Below are positions 39,122 to 50,546 of a DNA stretch of 64,000 bases, piece after piece. The stretch lies in contig VWZP01005794.1 in the NCBI GenBank assembly GCA_013396995.1, positions 2,119,355 to 2,183,354 on the forward strand. Direction: 5' to 3'. The stretch comes from Dicaeum eximium (Eukaryota; Chordata; Aves; Passeriformes; Dicaeidae). The translations under genes and the position numbers were made by a program. The stretch's first letter is position 1. Each line of letters opens with the position of its first letter. The notes under the pieces were generated by a model. That model was not told the DNA's origin and did not search any database. It saw only the letters and a list, made by a program, of their open reading frames with translations.

Positions 39122-39968
39122 AAGCAGCGGTTTTTCTTCTAGTCGAGAAGAGGAGGAAGTGAAGACATGTGAGGGAAAACAACATGGTGACACCAAAGTC
39201 AGTGGGAAAAAAGGAGGGGGAGAAACAAGGGGAGGGGGAGTTTCAAGCATTGGAGCCGAGATCCTTCTGCAAGCCATGGTGAGGACTATGGTAAAACAAA
39301 CTGTTCCCATGTAACCCACTAAGTCCACAGGGAATGCAGACATCCACTCGCAGCCCATAGGAAAAGTATTCATGCCAGAGGGGGTGGATGTCAGAGAAAG
39401 CTGTGGTCTAGTGGGAGACCTGAATAGGGAGAGAGGACCCTTGTTTCCAGAGATAGAGAGAGAGCCCTTGCTCCCAAACTAGAACAGCCTATCCTTAAAA
39501 GACTGCACCCCGTGGATGATTGACCCATGCCACAACAGTTTTGGGATGACTGCTTGCCCATGGGAGGGACCCCACTGCATAACAGAAAACTATGGCATAA
39601 CAGAAAAAAAGACTCCTCTCCCTGGGGGAGCAGAAGATCTTGACTGAAAAGCTGATGAAAACCCCCACACCCTGTCTCCCTGAGCTGTCAGTGGGAAGGA
39701 GGGAGGGACTTGGGGAGGGGAGGGGAAAGGTGTTTTAAATGCTCATTTTACTTCTCATTATCATCCCTGACTCTGTTAAATAATAAATTTACCTTATACT
39801 TTTAAATTTGAACCTGTCTTGCCCTTAGAGTGTTTTTTCTCCCAATCCTTATCTCAACTAATGAGCTCTTCATTATTTTTTTTTCCCTCTCCTCTGCCCA
39901 AATGTAGCAGGAGATGGTAAGCAAATGACTTTCCATGGGTGCCTGGCGTTCGGCCAGTATCACAACAC
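39122..39968 (+). mobile_element. Avian ERV-type LTR relic, first of an inverted pair
   Basis: The segment carries blocks I know from a very common avian LTR family: GAGGAGGAAGTGAAGACATG, a purine-rich GGGGGAG section, repeated 'GGGACCC..GTGGGAGGGACCCCA' units (39540-39580), a TTTTACTTCTCATTATC block and AATAAATTTA (39781-39790). CCTTATCTCAACTAATGAGC and GGTGCCTGGCGTTCGGCCAG then lead to the end near 39968. Orientation is relative and the family name is not determined. No internal viral gene is present. Divergence is substantial, so the copy is old. Confidence 0.7.
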
Positions 39969-40012
39969 GGCACTCACTAACCCTCATCAACAGAATGGTA
40001 GAAGAAAATAAG

Positions 40013-40720
40013 TCAGAAATGTTCCTGGGTCACGAGATCACAGACAAGGAGATTAATTACTAGTTATTGTTATGAGCAAAATAGATTTGACTTGGGGAAA
40101 ATAAGTTTATTTTATTACCAATTAAAATATGTTTGGACTCTGGGAAACAAAGATAGATTAATCAAAACCCTTTCTCTCCCGGCTCAGCTTCATTCCTTCC
40201 TTCCCAACTCCTCCACCTTTTCCCTTAGCTAGTGCAGGGAATGGGGGCTTAGGCTCATTCACAGCTGGTCTACAGCTTCTGTCACCTCACAGTTTTAACT
40301 TGCTCCAGTGTGGGCTTTCCACAGGCTTCAGGAAACATTGTCCTCTTGCTCCACCATGGCCTCTTTCGCAGGCTGCAGGAGAATCTCTGCTCTGCTGCCT
40401 GCAGCACCTCCTCCCCCTCCTTCTCTCACCTTGGAGGCCTCACAGCTGCTTCTCTCACTTGTTTTTCTCCTCTTTTTCTCTGTGGTTTCTCTCCTTTCTT
40501 ACATGTGTTTCCCGAGGTACCCCCACCCCGGCCATGGCTCAGCCCTGCCCTGCAGTGGGCGGTTGGATCCGGCTGGAACCGGCTGTGTCCGGCTGGAACC
40601 GGCTGTGTCCGGCTGGAACCGGCTGTGTCCAGCTGGGGCAGCCCCGGCCTCCCCTCACGGATCCCCTGCAGCAGCTGCTGGGTGCCCGGGCACCCACACC
40701 CTGCACAGCCTCTATGATAC
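40013..40720 (-). mobile_element. Avian ERV-type LTR relic, second of the inverted pair, truncated
   Basis: The plus strand shows complements of the neighbouring element's blocks: GACTTGGGGAAAATAAG, TTTATTTTATTACCAATTAA, the GGCTGCAGGAGAATCTCTGC section and GCAGCACCTCCTCCCCCTCC. It then passes into a CCGGCTGGAACCGGCTG region. It lacks about the first 130 bp seen in the other copy. The GC-rich half gives long open frames (up to 167 codons) that have no recognisable domain. Confidence 0.7.
40571..40630. repeat. 20-bp tandem repeat, three perfect copies
   Basis: GGCTGGAACCGGCTGTGTCC is repeated exactly three times head to tail at 40571, 40591 and 40611, followed by a degenerate AGCTGGGGCA. It sits in the GC-rich half of the LTR relic. 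Identity of the units points to recent expansion or homogenisation, although the LTR is old. Confidence 0.97.
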
Positions 40721-40799
40721 AAGCAGAGAACACTTCAGTGCACCTCGGTTTGTTAATTAAAAAGTCAAATAGTAATTATGTTATCTCACTAATTAATAA

Positions 40800-41386
40800 T
40801 TAGAATCCGTTTAAACCACCTGAATATCTGGACAGAAGAGAAACTACAGCGGTTATTTACAAGAAGGTGGTAACTCCAATTATTCCACAGAAACCAGCAG
40901 CAGTGCTATGACTACACATTTACAGGACACATATCCATATCATGACCTTTTACAGAGCCACTTGCTGTCAGCAATAAGAAAAGTTACCCACAGGGTAAGA
41001 CACCAAATGGTACTTAAAGCCAAAAGATCATCACATCCATTCCAAAAAACCAGGCTTTTACCTGCCACATGTGGAATCACAGAAGCCTTATCTTAATAAT
41101 TTACATCCATTCTGTTGCCTAAAGGAAGTCAAGATTTAAAACCTGAGACAGCATCTCATACATAAAGGTAGCAGAAGAAGCTACTATAAGATTAGTACAA
41201 GATCCATAATTTATGATTGATTTTATATCCCAGAAGATAAATATATATTTAATTTATAATCAGTCCCACTGCCCCCAGCCTCAACTTTTTTCTTTAAGTC
41301 ACAGAAAAAGGGAAGATAAAGACAGCAAATTGTGCAAGCTTAACTAAAAGTAAACTGCAGGAATTATAACATTAATATTTTGCTAG
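40800..41386. other. Plain intronic DNA between LTR relics
   Basis: No gene or recognisable repeat was seen. It is the AT-rich flank of the solo LTR. Confidence 0.55.
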
Positions 41387-41391
41387 TAGAG
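41387..41391. repeat. Target-site duplication, left copy (TAGAG)
   Basis: TAGAG lies directly before the LTR's 5' TGTCCT and is repeated directly after its 3' AGGACA at 42059-42063. Confidence 0.85.
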
Positions 41392-42058
41392 TGTCCTGGT
41401 GTAGGGCAAATCTGGGAGGAAACTCCAAAAGGGGTCCCTCTAGAAAGCAGATTCAAGAGGCCTCTCTTGCAACTGGTAAAAAAATTTTACCCCCAAAAAG
41501 ATTTCCTTGGAGAAAAGTGGAAAAAAACCCATTTAAAAGGCAAAATATTCACAAGCATTAAAAAATGAATAATATTAAACAATAAAACTTCTTGCTGTTC
41601 TGAATAGATGGCAAATTCAAAAAGTCCTTGTCATCAGGTGTGACTTGGCTCACTCAGTCTCTTATCAGTCCCTCCTGCACTAGAAAATGCCACGTCCTGG
41701 GCCCCGGTGGGCCACAGGTGTGAGTTCCCGGTGTTCTTCTGGGTTTTTGGTTCAGAGCAGGACTGATCAGTTCCAAGAAAAAGAAAAACCACAGTCTAGG
41801 GAACTTCTCTGCTTCAGCTAGCTAAAAACTAACTAAAAAGCAAAGGAGAGCTCTGTCCCACCGTCTGTCCCTGCTGCAGACAACAGTCCAGGAGCAGGAA
41901 TGTGGAGGAGTGAGTGCAGTTTCTGAAAACAAACTTTGCGCTTCTTCTCTCCCCTGCCTCTTTGCTCTTGGAACCAGTCTTAAAGGTGCAAAACTTATTT
42001 CTGGGCTAAACAAGATGAGTGGGGGTACAATTCAGCATCATAAAGTCACCCTAGGACA
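41392..42058 (+). mobile_element. Solo LTR, 667 bp, with 5-bp target-site duplication
   Basis: The element begins TGTCCT and ends AGGACA, a perfect 6-bp terminal inverted repeat with the canonical TG...CA ends. It is flanked on both sides by TAGAG. A polyadenylation signal AATAAA lies at 41581-41586. No primer-binding site, polypurine tract or viral gene is present, so this is a solo LTR left by recombination between the two LTRs of a provirus. A 5-bp duplication is typical of class III (ERVL-like) elements and is also seen in other families. The exact family is not identified. Confidence 0.85.
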
Positions 42059-42063
42059 TAGAG
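42059..42063. repeat. Target-site duplication, right copy (TAGAG)
   Basis: This direct repeat of 41387-41391 marks the right end of the solo LTR. Confidence 0.85.
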
Positions 42064-42169
42064 GAAGGTTCCTTATTATCCAAACTCACCAGGTTCATTC
42101 AATAAGCAGAAATAAGCTACAAGCTGAATGCTTTTGATGTATTTGGCCTTGAGGAAAAGCATTTGGTTT

Positions 42170-42690
42170 CTCTAGGTGCCACCAAACAGCCATGGCAGCA
42201 AAGGTCCACATCTGCTGTGGGAAGCCCTGATGGTGCACAGCAGCCTGTGACTGCAGTTCCGTGAGTCCCTAAGGGGGCAGGAACACATGACATGACCTGG
42301 CCAACGCCAAACCAGCACACAGCCAGGAGGGGAACTGAAGAGATGGCAGGTCCCACACATAGGAGGTGGGCCAGGGGCTTCCAGGGGGTGCAGCTGCTAG
42401 CAAGGTGAGGTCGCCAGCAGGCTCCAGTGGCTCCAGCCTGGTGGGAGCAAGTGGGGAGAGAACAATTCCCAGAGCACTGGCTGCTGGTGGATGGGCCTAG
42501 TGAGGTTGTTACCCATGCTGAGAAGGAGTTGCCTAATGGGAAATCGCAGCACTTCCCCACAGTCCCAGGCACCAACAGAGGAAAACAGCTGGCTCATGTC
42601 TCGAGTGCCCAGCAGTCACTAAGTGGTGACTGGTGACTGCTGAATAAATGAACCAGTGGGCCACCGCACTGCGCTATGGCTGTGCAGAAG
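42170..42690. other. Unclassified GC-richer segment
   Basis: About 500 bp are clearly richer in G and C than the flanks, with many CAGC and CCAGG words and a 10-bp hairpin (CAGCAGTCAC / GTGACTGCTG) at 42611-42643. An AATAAA follows at about 42645. Frames up to 152 codons on the minus strand show no domain I know. It may be a further old LTR or retrocopy belonging to the repeat cluster. Confidence 0.4.
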
Positions 42691-43488
42691 TGCCTTCTAT
42701 CTTCTTACTATTTCTACCTGCTACACACAAAGTGCAGCCACAGAAATGGTTTCATATGTCTCTGTGCTAAATTACATGGAAAGGAAACATCAGCTAATAT
42801 TTGATAAAACTGGACAAAAACAAATCAACGTTGTAGAGTGTCAAAACTAAAAGTGACATCATCAACCATTACTGCCAGAGGACCAAAAATAATGTTGTAC
42901 CTTTAAAAGAAGTAAGTTATTTCACTTACTATAAAGCTAATGGCTTTTTGTGCTTGAGAAAAAAGCAGCTGAAACTTTTAAGTAAAGTCATGCATTCCAG
43001 GCTACTTGACTACATAACCACAAATTGAGTCAGGAAAACAATGATCTTTCAGGGATTTTGTCACTCATGCTTTGTCAAACAGTTTAAGATATGTTCTTAG
43101 AAAACATTTGCACTAGTCATTTTAAGCTTCATTATGAGTTATGTCTGTTTACTCTCACATATGGATGTCACATCAGTCATCTTTTTGGAAAGTGTGTCCT
43201 ATTAATCCACACGAGTGTATATAGGTAGTTGTTATTTTACATAACTTCACTTGTGAAGCTAGCTTGCATTTTCTACATCAGAAGGCTTTAGAGAGAGATC
43301 CACATCAGGCTGGGAACAACTTTGCATCAACAAACCATTGTTTCAACTTCAGAATAAATGAGGATGAATTTTATTTGAAACTTTGTTCTACAAATCCATT
43401 ATAGGACATCCATAATGCTGTAAATTATATTCTCGCTCCTACTTGTCAGTTGTTTGGAAATGATAAATGTACAGAACTCTTCAGTTGG

Positions 43489-43606
43489 GAAAAAAACAAA
43501 CAAACAAACAAACAAACAAACAAAAAAAAACAAAACTCAAACAAACAGAACCACAAAAAACAAAACAAAACAAAACAACACCCCAAAACCAAACAAACAA
43601 ACTGGA
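43489..43606. repeat. (AAAC)n microsatellite and A/C-rich tract
   Basis: About seven AAAC units are followed by poly-A, (AAAAC)n and CCCCAAAACC units. Lysine/glutamine/threonine-rich frames across it are artefacts of the repeat. Confidence 0.95.
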
Positions 43607-44417
43607 ACTCACAGATCCTCAAAACCCTATAAACGGAAAACAAATAGTATTTTATGCCTCTACTAACTAAAATTTAGACAGGGGAAATGTCTGTGAGGAG
43701 GACTCTTTTTACAGGCCAGGTACTAATAAATGAAAGATCACCCACATTTCCACTTCTCTAGCTTTTATAGGCTCACTTTATATTAGCATATCATGGCACC
43801 TCCACAAAAACCAGTGGCACGAAGCCAGTGTAAGTGGAATAATAACAAGAGGCTTAGAAGCCCTGCTACACGTAAAAATTGCCTGAAGGGGGAAAATATA
43901 TCAATTTCTGGAGCTTTTTTTAATGTTCTTACAAATTGGATTACAGTAGTATTGCCAACTGAAAAATCCCCTACTCCAGCTTTTTTTGGTGGCTCCACTG
44001 TAGGCAAAGGCCTTGAGGCAAAAGAAAATATGCTAGCAAATATTTGAATAGATACAAACAACATGTTTATCCTTAGCAGCAATAGGGAAATATCTAAAAA
44101 TATACATTCCTGTCCAAACATAAGTGTATTTAACAAACAGTTTATATAGTGTTCAGTGTTCCTTCTGTAAGGAAGACTAAATATTTGTGCCCAGAACTTT
44201 GTTCTAGAAATGTGCGAAGCTGCAAATATGGCCTATGATACACAGGAAAATTTGGAATACTGACATGGCTTTGCAGATTTTCATTATCTGTTTTGCCCAG
44301 GGTGGATGATCTGGCTTTTTTTTTTTTTTTAATTGCTCAATAAAAAATACATGCTAGTGATTGAAATCCTAATAAAAATTATGAAGAACATTCAGTTCAC
44401 TAATGCAAATTATTTTA

Positions 44418-44755
44418 ATCCAGTACCTGAAAGGAGTTTATAAGAAAGGTGGGAACAGACTTCCTAGTAAGGCCCATTGCAATAGGACAAGGAGCTATGG
44501 TTTTAAACTTAGGGAGGGTGGGTTTACACTAGATACAAGGAAGAAGTTTTTTATTTTGAGGATGGTGAAACACTGGAACAGAGAGGTGGTGCCTCATCCC
44601 TGAAAACATGGAAATATTCAAGTTCAGGTTGGGTAGTGCTCTGAGCAAGGTGATAGAGTTGGAGATATCACAGTTCATGCAGGGGACATTGGATGAGATG
44701 ACCTTTAAAGGTCCCTCCCAACCCAAAGTATTCTGTAATTCTATGACTCTAGGAA
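44418..44755 (+). mobile_element. CR1 LINE 3' fragment, sense
   Basis: The block begins CCAGTACCTGAAAGGAG and runs through CAATAGGACAAGGAGC and TTTACACTAGATACAAGGAA. It ends GACCTTTAAAGGTCCCTCCC, AACCCAAAGTATTCTG, TAATTCTATGACTCT. It is the final 340 bp of CR1 with moderate divergence, 5'-truncated. Confidence 0.93.
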
Positions 44756-45926
44756 TTCAAGTACATTGCAACTTGTAGACAGATCCAGAGTTAGGGGAAT
44801 AGGATGGATTTATTTAAATATGTCAAATCAAAAGAAACTTAAAATAATGTTCAGTTGTCTTATTTTGAGCAATACATTTTGGCAAAAGAAACTTAGGCAA
44901 TGTCCAGATCATTTGAAATTTTACTGGAAATGTTTCTTATAGCTATAAGACAAAAAGCTGTACTTAGGGAAGAACAACTGATGAAGTTCCAAACACAAAA
45001 GTTATTGGATCAATAAAGTGACACCTTTCCTTCACCTTCTGTGTCTTTCCAAACCATGTACCTGTTCAGCTTAAAGAATCTTTTCAGAGTGTTCTAATAT
45101 GTTACACATATTATAAATATATCTCTATGCGACTTTTCACGTGATGAAATAATGTATCCTGTTTCAGAACTGAGGAAAGGATTTTCCTTCACTGTCACCT
45201 CATTATGACTTTGGTTTTTTCCCTGAAGTTAATTGTTCTGACAACTCTATTTTAAAGGGGTCAGGTTTTGACAGTTTTAGACTATCTGCACAAAGCTCAC
45301 TGTATTAACTTTCTGTTCCTATGTTTTTACTCCCAAGAGCTATGACAGTCTTCTTTTCTATGCAAACCTTTGAAGTCTTTCTATTATTTCTACCCATCAT
45401 ACTTGAATTTTAGTACAGTATGTATCATTTATTACTTGAATACCTCCTGTCAAAACTGCTACTTGGTTTGTTTGTCCTTTAAAAGAAAGAAATCTAGTGG
45501 GTATTCCAGTGAGTCATAAAGTTCATTTTATCTAGATTTAACTTTTAAAAAAACTCTTTTGAAGCTAGCTAGTTTTGATAGTTTCAAGTTGCACTTAAAA
45601 GAAGCGGTTGCTGCTACTAATATGAAATAATGATCAATTCTGGAAATGTTTGAGAATTATGTGAGTGCTTTGGGCTAACTCTGTACTTGTTGTATTAAGC
45701 ATCATATACTCATATTTTTCTTCATTATGTCACTTGTCATCTCCTTTGGACATATTTTTTCAGTTTTCAAAACCTTTAGGAAGATAAGTCATCTGTGTAG
45801 TTCAGTGCTTAAATTTAAACTTAATTCCTATGTAGAGCATGAGCGGGCTGCAAAAGAAAAGGAGGAGGCACTGCACATACAAGAATATCTGACACAGGCC
45901 ATCAAGACATGGAGACATGGACTTTC

Positions 45927-45965
45927 ACACCCTAAATGGATTCACTTTGAATCCATTTAGGGTGT
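45927..45965. repeat. Perfect 18-bp inverted repeat with 3-nt loop
   Basis: Left arm 45927-45944 (ACACCCTAAATGGATTCA), loop CTT, right arm 45948-45965 exactly complementary. The whole 39-bp structure has no mismatch. Confidence 0.97.
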
Positions 45966-47213
45966 ATATAGGCGAGACTGGAGGGAAAAGCAGTGGCGCA
46001 GCTTCTTTCTTACCCTATAACAAGGATCACATACCAGGGCAAAGATCCATAATCCTTAAGAAAGCTCATGATGCACCTGTGAAAGCTGGAGTTATCTGTT
46101 AGTATATGCTGACAGCCTTAATTTTGTGTTTTTGCTGACATTTTCACCCATGCTAAAAATATTTAACTATCACATTTTGAATATCTTTGTTTTTCTCCAC
46201 CAGCATTTGCCATTGTATTTCTTTGGTATAGCAGTTAATGAATCTCAGACTGCTGTGATTTTTATAACCAGGATTCTTTCCTTAACTTTTAAAGCAAAAA
46301 TCTTTATGAAATGTCTACTTATTTTCAAAATATTCCTCCCTTGTACATATTCTATTTCAGTATATGGTGTCATTTAGTGTACTGAATTCTACTGTGATCT
46401 ACCTCAAGTTGCTAGTATGCATACAGATTTTAATGATTACCCTCAAAGTGCCCTCTCTATGGCATCACCTTATCAATGTGCCCTCTAATCAGATCTTCAA
46501 CAAATTCAGAAGTAATGAAGCAGAACAATCTCTTGTTATCGTGGTGAAAAAATTTTAGTAGCTTCAGCCTGAAATATCACATTCCAAGAGCAAGATAGAA
46601 ATACACCTTAATTGAGAGATATTTCATCTTTCTATCTGAGCATTTTTTTGTGCTTATATTTTAAGTCACCTCAGTAGAAGTTTGCCCTAGGATGCATAAT
46701 TTGATGCTTGAGCTCCTCCTATCAGAACATTTTATCTTGTTCTCCTGTCCTTTAATCCTTACCTATATAATATATCATTTCATTCCCTATGATCATCATT
46801 GAGATTATCTATAGTAATATCATTTTTAGTTTGGAACAATTTGTTTCTTATGGATGACTTACCCTAACAACTGTGTTCAGGTGAGTCATATTTTGCTAGT
46901 TTAAAATGTTCTCATTCTAAGTGCTCCTTCCAAAGAAACGGTGTATGCAAAGCCTTCTTTTTTTTTTTTTTCTTCTCATACTTTTATATTCAGCAAAATT
47001 TCCCTTAACATTTTATCGTAATATTTGTGCATTAGCCCCAGGCAATGGGTATTGCATAGTTACCTGAAGCAAGGTACATATTAGGAAAATGCTGCCTTTA
47101 AATTTCTGCAGGAAAGTGGCAGTGCTCTGCATTATCTGTTAGCCTATTACATGTTGCTTACTCCTGCAGATGGTCTCGTGACAGCTGCCTGAGGTTGCTG
47201 TTAGCTACTCCTG

Positions 47214-47250
47214 TGTGTCCAGATGCTGCAGGATCTTCAATCTGGACACA
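47214..47250. repeat. Perfect 11-bp inverted repeat
   Basis: TGTGTCCAGAT (47214-47224) and ATCTGGACACA (47240-47250) are exact complements with a 15-nt loop. Confidence 0.9.
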
Positions 47251-50200
47251 GCTAATAATCTTAGGGGTTTACCTTTAACACATGTTGGATACCACCAGCA
47301 CACTGAAGAGCTCGGCAGTGCCCTGATATCTGTTTCTACAGCCAGCCTACAGGCTCTGCAGAAGTACCTACAAGAGGTGAAGTGGGCAGGTGGAACATCA
47401 TTTTATAGGGAGGAAGCCAATGATAAAATAATTACTATTGAAGGAAAGTGTTTTATTTTTATGTTTTCCATCTTAATTTTCAATTTTTCTTATGAGAGTT
47501 AGAGTTTTAGCTAAACCTATTGACTTCTGCAAATTGTTGTTGTTGTAACGTGGACAAAGATGTCTGTGGTGAAACAGCTTCTCAAGCCTCTGATGCCCTT
47601 TGTGGCTAGAGAAGGGTTTTAATACCAAAGCACTGCAGAAGATTTCACACACCTGTGGAACAGTTCTGGCATGGGCTAACAGCAGTACTGAGGTATTTCC
47701 CTGACAAGGTGTTAATATGGGGGTTTCTGACCTCTCCAACTAGTGGGTATGGAGAAACAATGAAGACAAATATGAAACAGCTAAGAAGTAACTACTATTT
47801 GGATGGATGACTAAACAAAAAGCAAAAGAATCAATGAGACCAAAATAATAATGAGCTTCAAGGAAGACATCTATGCAACTAAGAAAAACGTAAGATGTGA
47901 GTGAATGCTGTTTATTGATAAGAGATGAGGAAGAAAAAAGCTGTGGGAAGGAATGTCATGTTTTATGGGAAAACAAGGTAGCCTTAGTTAACACAAAGAG
48001 AATTTGGCTTATTTGACAAAGATTCTTAGGGAAGACATTATAGGGAATGTTAGTATAGGCTCCTTAATAGAGAACCAGATGAAAGGAATCCATTTTTGCT
48101 GGAATTTTTTAACTTCCTTTTTATGTTCCAGATTCAATTAAGCCTCATGTTCCAGATTCAGTTAAGCTGCAAATGAAGGAGTAAGCCTGTCTCCAGAATT
48201 CAACTCCTGCATTGAATGAACATCTAAACCAACCTGTTTGTCTAACACCTATGAAAGAAACCTAGACAGATTTACCAGCATGACAAAAGTTTGTAATTTT
48301 TAAATACCCCTCAAGAAAAAGGCTGCCTGTATTGAGATGAGATGGGGGTGTGAACGGCAACTGAGAAAACTGTAAGATTATTGGCAATTCCTTCTGTTAC
48401 TGAAATAGAACAAAAAGGCAAATTCCAGCCAAGAAGATGAAACATAAACCAACTGTAAATGCTACCTTTCTTGCCATTGCTCTTAAAACCATCATGGTTT
48501 ACAGAGGTAAGGCTTGCTCAGAGGTCAGGTGTCAACATAAATGCAGGGCCCCTGTTTCAAACAACCAAACAAAAAAGAGACCTGAAGTCCCAAATATCAA
48601 TTCAAAAAGAAGGAAAAAGCAAAATAGGAAAGGAGTGGATATTTAATGAATTTAAAGGGGATACTTAATATGTTAAAAGAAAAAAAGGCAGAAAATAGAC
48701 CCACCTAACTTCTTGGGTGTGGTTTTGAGTTTGTCCTACCACTCTGTACTTCCCATAATACTGTACTATGATGAAAGATTTGATTTCCCTTCTCAGTCTG
48801 TTCTTTTTCTCTTTAGTTAGCTGTATTTATTTTAATGCTGGGGAAAGGGCACTGGGGGTGGGAGGGTGGTGTGTTATTACATTTCCTTACTAGCAGACTC
48901 TAGTGGTTGCTTTTATTAGTCTGTCATTATTCACTCTCCTTTCCTTAGAACCTGTATTTGATCACAGAATGAAAGAGGTATGTGGACTAAGTAACCTAAT
49001 GAAGTTTCAGCTTTATCTCCTACAGATCTGTAGTTGCAGTTTTATTGGTAGTGTTGGGCAAACACAAAACCTTTATTGATTTCTTGATGGAACTGTGTTT
49101 TTCAGATGAGAGATGAGAGCACTTTGATCTTTTAATTTCCATGTTGGTAGTATTAAAAGTTTTTATGCTATTTGAGTCCTTTGATCTGGGATCTGACAAT
49201 CTGTGATGAAACTCCACCTATCAAAATAAGTCACTTTTCCTTACATGTCAGCATCTATTCTGTAGGTGGCTTTGGTTTTGTTACCATATGGAGAACAAGA
49301 ACAACTGCTGTGATAATTGTGGTTCTCATTGAATATTTTTGCTATTTATGCAAAATATTATGCAGGATATGTAAAACAAAATGAAATATTTTTGCAGGAT
49401 ATATAAAGCAAGTTTAATGTGTTCTTTATAGCTACATTTAATTTTTAGCTGATCTTTCTAGTCTCTTTGATGACAGATAGAGTACAATTCCTTTCAGGAT
49501 ATGTGTATTTGGGATGTATTTTTTTCTATTCTATGAAAACATTTATAATGAAAAAAAAATCTTTTTCTTACTTCTTAAGGATAACAAGAATTTGTCAGAT
49601 GCCATTGTTTTCCCATGACTGGAGTTTTTAAGACTTCAAGGAATAATGAGTAAAAATTGTACAGTTTTAACTCTCCCACACCCCAGGAGAAAATTTCTGA
49701 AAAATTGTCTCTTCTGATACATGTGGTAGCAGCTGCAATAATAGTATATTTTTCATTTTAAGAAAAAAAAATTGTACTTATGAGCAATTTCCTTTTCTAT
49801 GTTTTACTTAATTAAGTACAAGCTTATAAAATCTTGACAAACTAGTATCATTTCTATGGAAAAAGATCTCTCAATGGAAGACTCTGAAGTAATTCTAACC
49901 CTGTCCTTCATATAGGAAACAAATTCACTTATGATTGAACAGAATAATGCATATGATCTGTCAGTCACAGACTAGTAAATTTACATTAACTTTCTGATGC
50001 TTGAGAAGTAAATAATTTAAAATTACACAATGGATGATATGCTGATGAAATTCATAAGTCAGTGGATATAAATTGCCTAATGATTTGACTACATGAAAGG
50101 GAAATGTCAGACAAGTGAAACTACATCGGTGTGTTCCAAGTCTTGGACTAGTCTTATCAAAAGTATTTATTAATAACTTTAAAAAAATGGCAGAAGTATG

Positions 50201-50350
50201 GTAAAATAAGACAGACATCTCGTCAGATAGGATGAATCACTGCCTAGGATTTCATTGATTCTGAAGGAAGATGACCTGACTGCCTGCATAATTCTACACA
50301 GATAAAATTAGTTGAAAGAAATAATAGATCCAAAGACTAATAAAAATAAA
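47251..50350. other. Plain intronic DNA
   Basis: No gene or clear transposon was seen. Imperfect local duplications occur (e.g. TGCAGGATAT twice near 49361-49400). Confidence 0.55.
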
Positions 50351-50357
50351 ATATAGA

Positions 50358-50455
50358 AAAAACCCCAAACAAACAAAACAAACAAACAAACCCCAAACAA
50401 ACAAAAACCTAAACAAAAATAAACAATAAAATATTCAAACAAAATCAAAAAGCCC
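50358..50455. repeat. A/C-rich tract with CCCCAAAC units
   Basis: Irregular AACCCC, AAAC and AACAAA units, almost free of G and T on the plus strand. The minus strand carries GGGGTTTG units. Confidence 0.9.
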
Positions 50456-50546
50456 CACTAATACTGACACATTTAAGTGATTTCAGCAAAAGGCCATTAA
50501 GACGCGTGGGGTAGAAGGGCATGATTTGCCTGAAGAAGAGTATCAG

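Noticed and set aside
40300..40803. Overlapping open frames of 135-167 codons as genes
   Set aside because: They lie in the GC-rich half of an LTR relic, overlap in several frames and include a 20-bp repeat that changes frame. No domain was seen.
42117..42575. 152-codon minus-strand frame as a gene
   Set aside because: It is in a GC-rich segment where stops are rare. It has no recognisable domain and no splice or promoter context.
43450..43670. Lys/Gln/Thr/Asn-rich frames
   Set aside because: They are translations of an (AAAC)n microsatellite in three frames.
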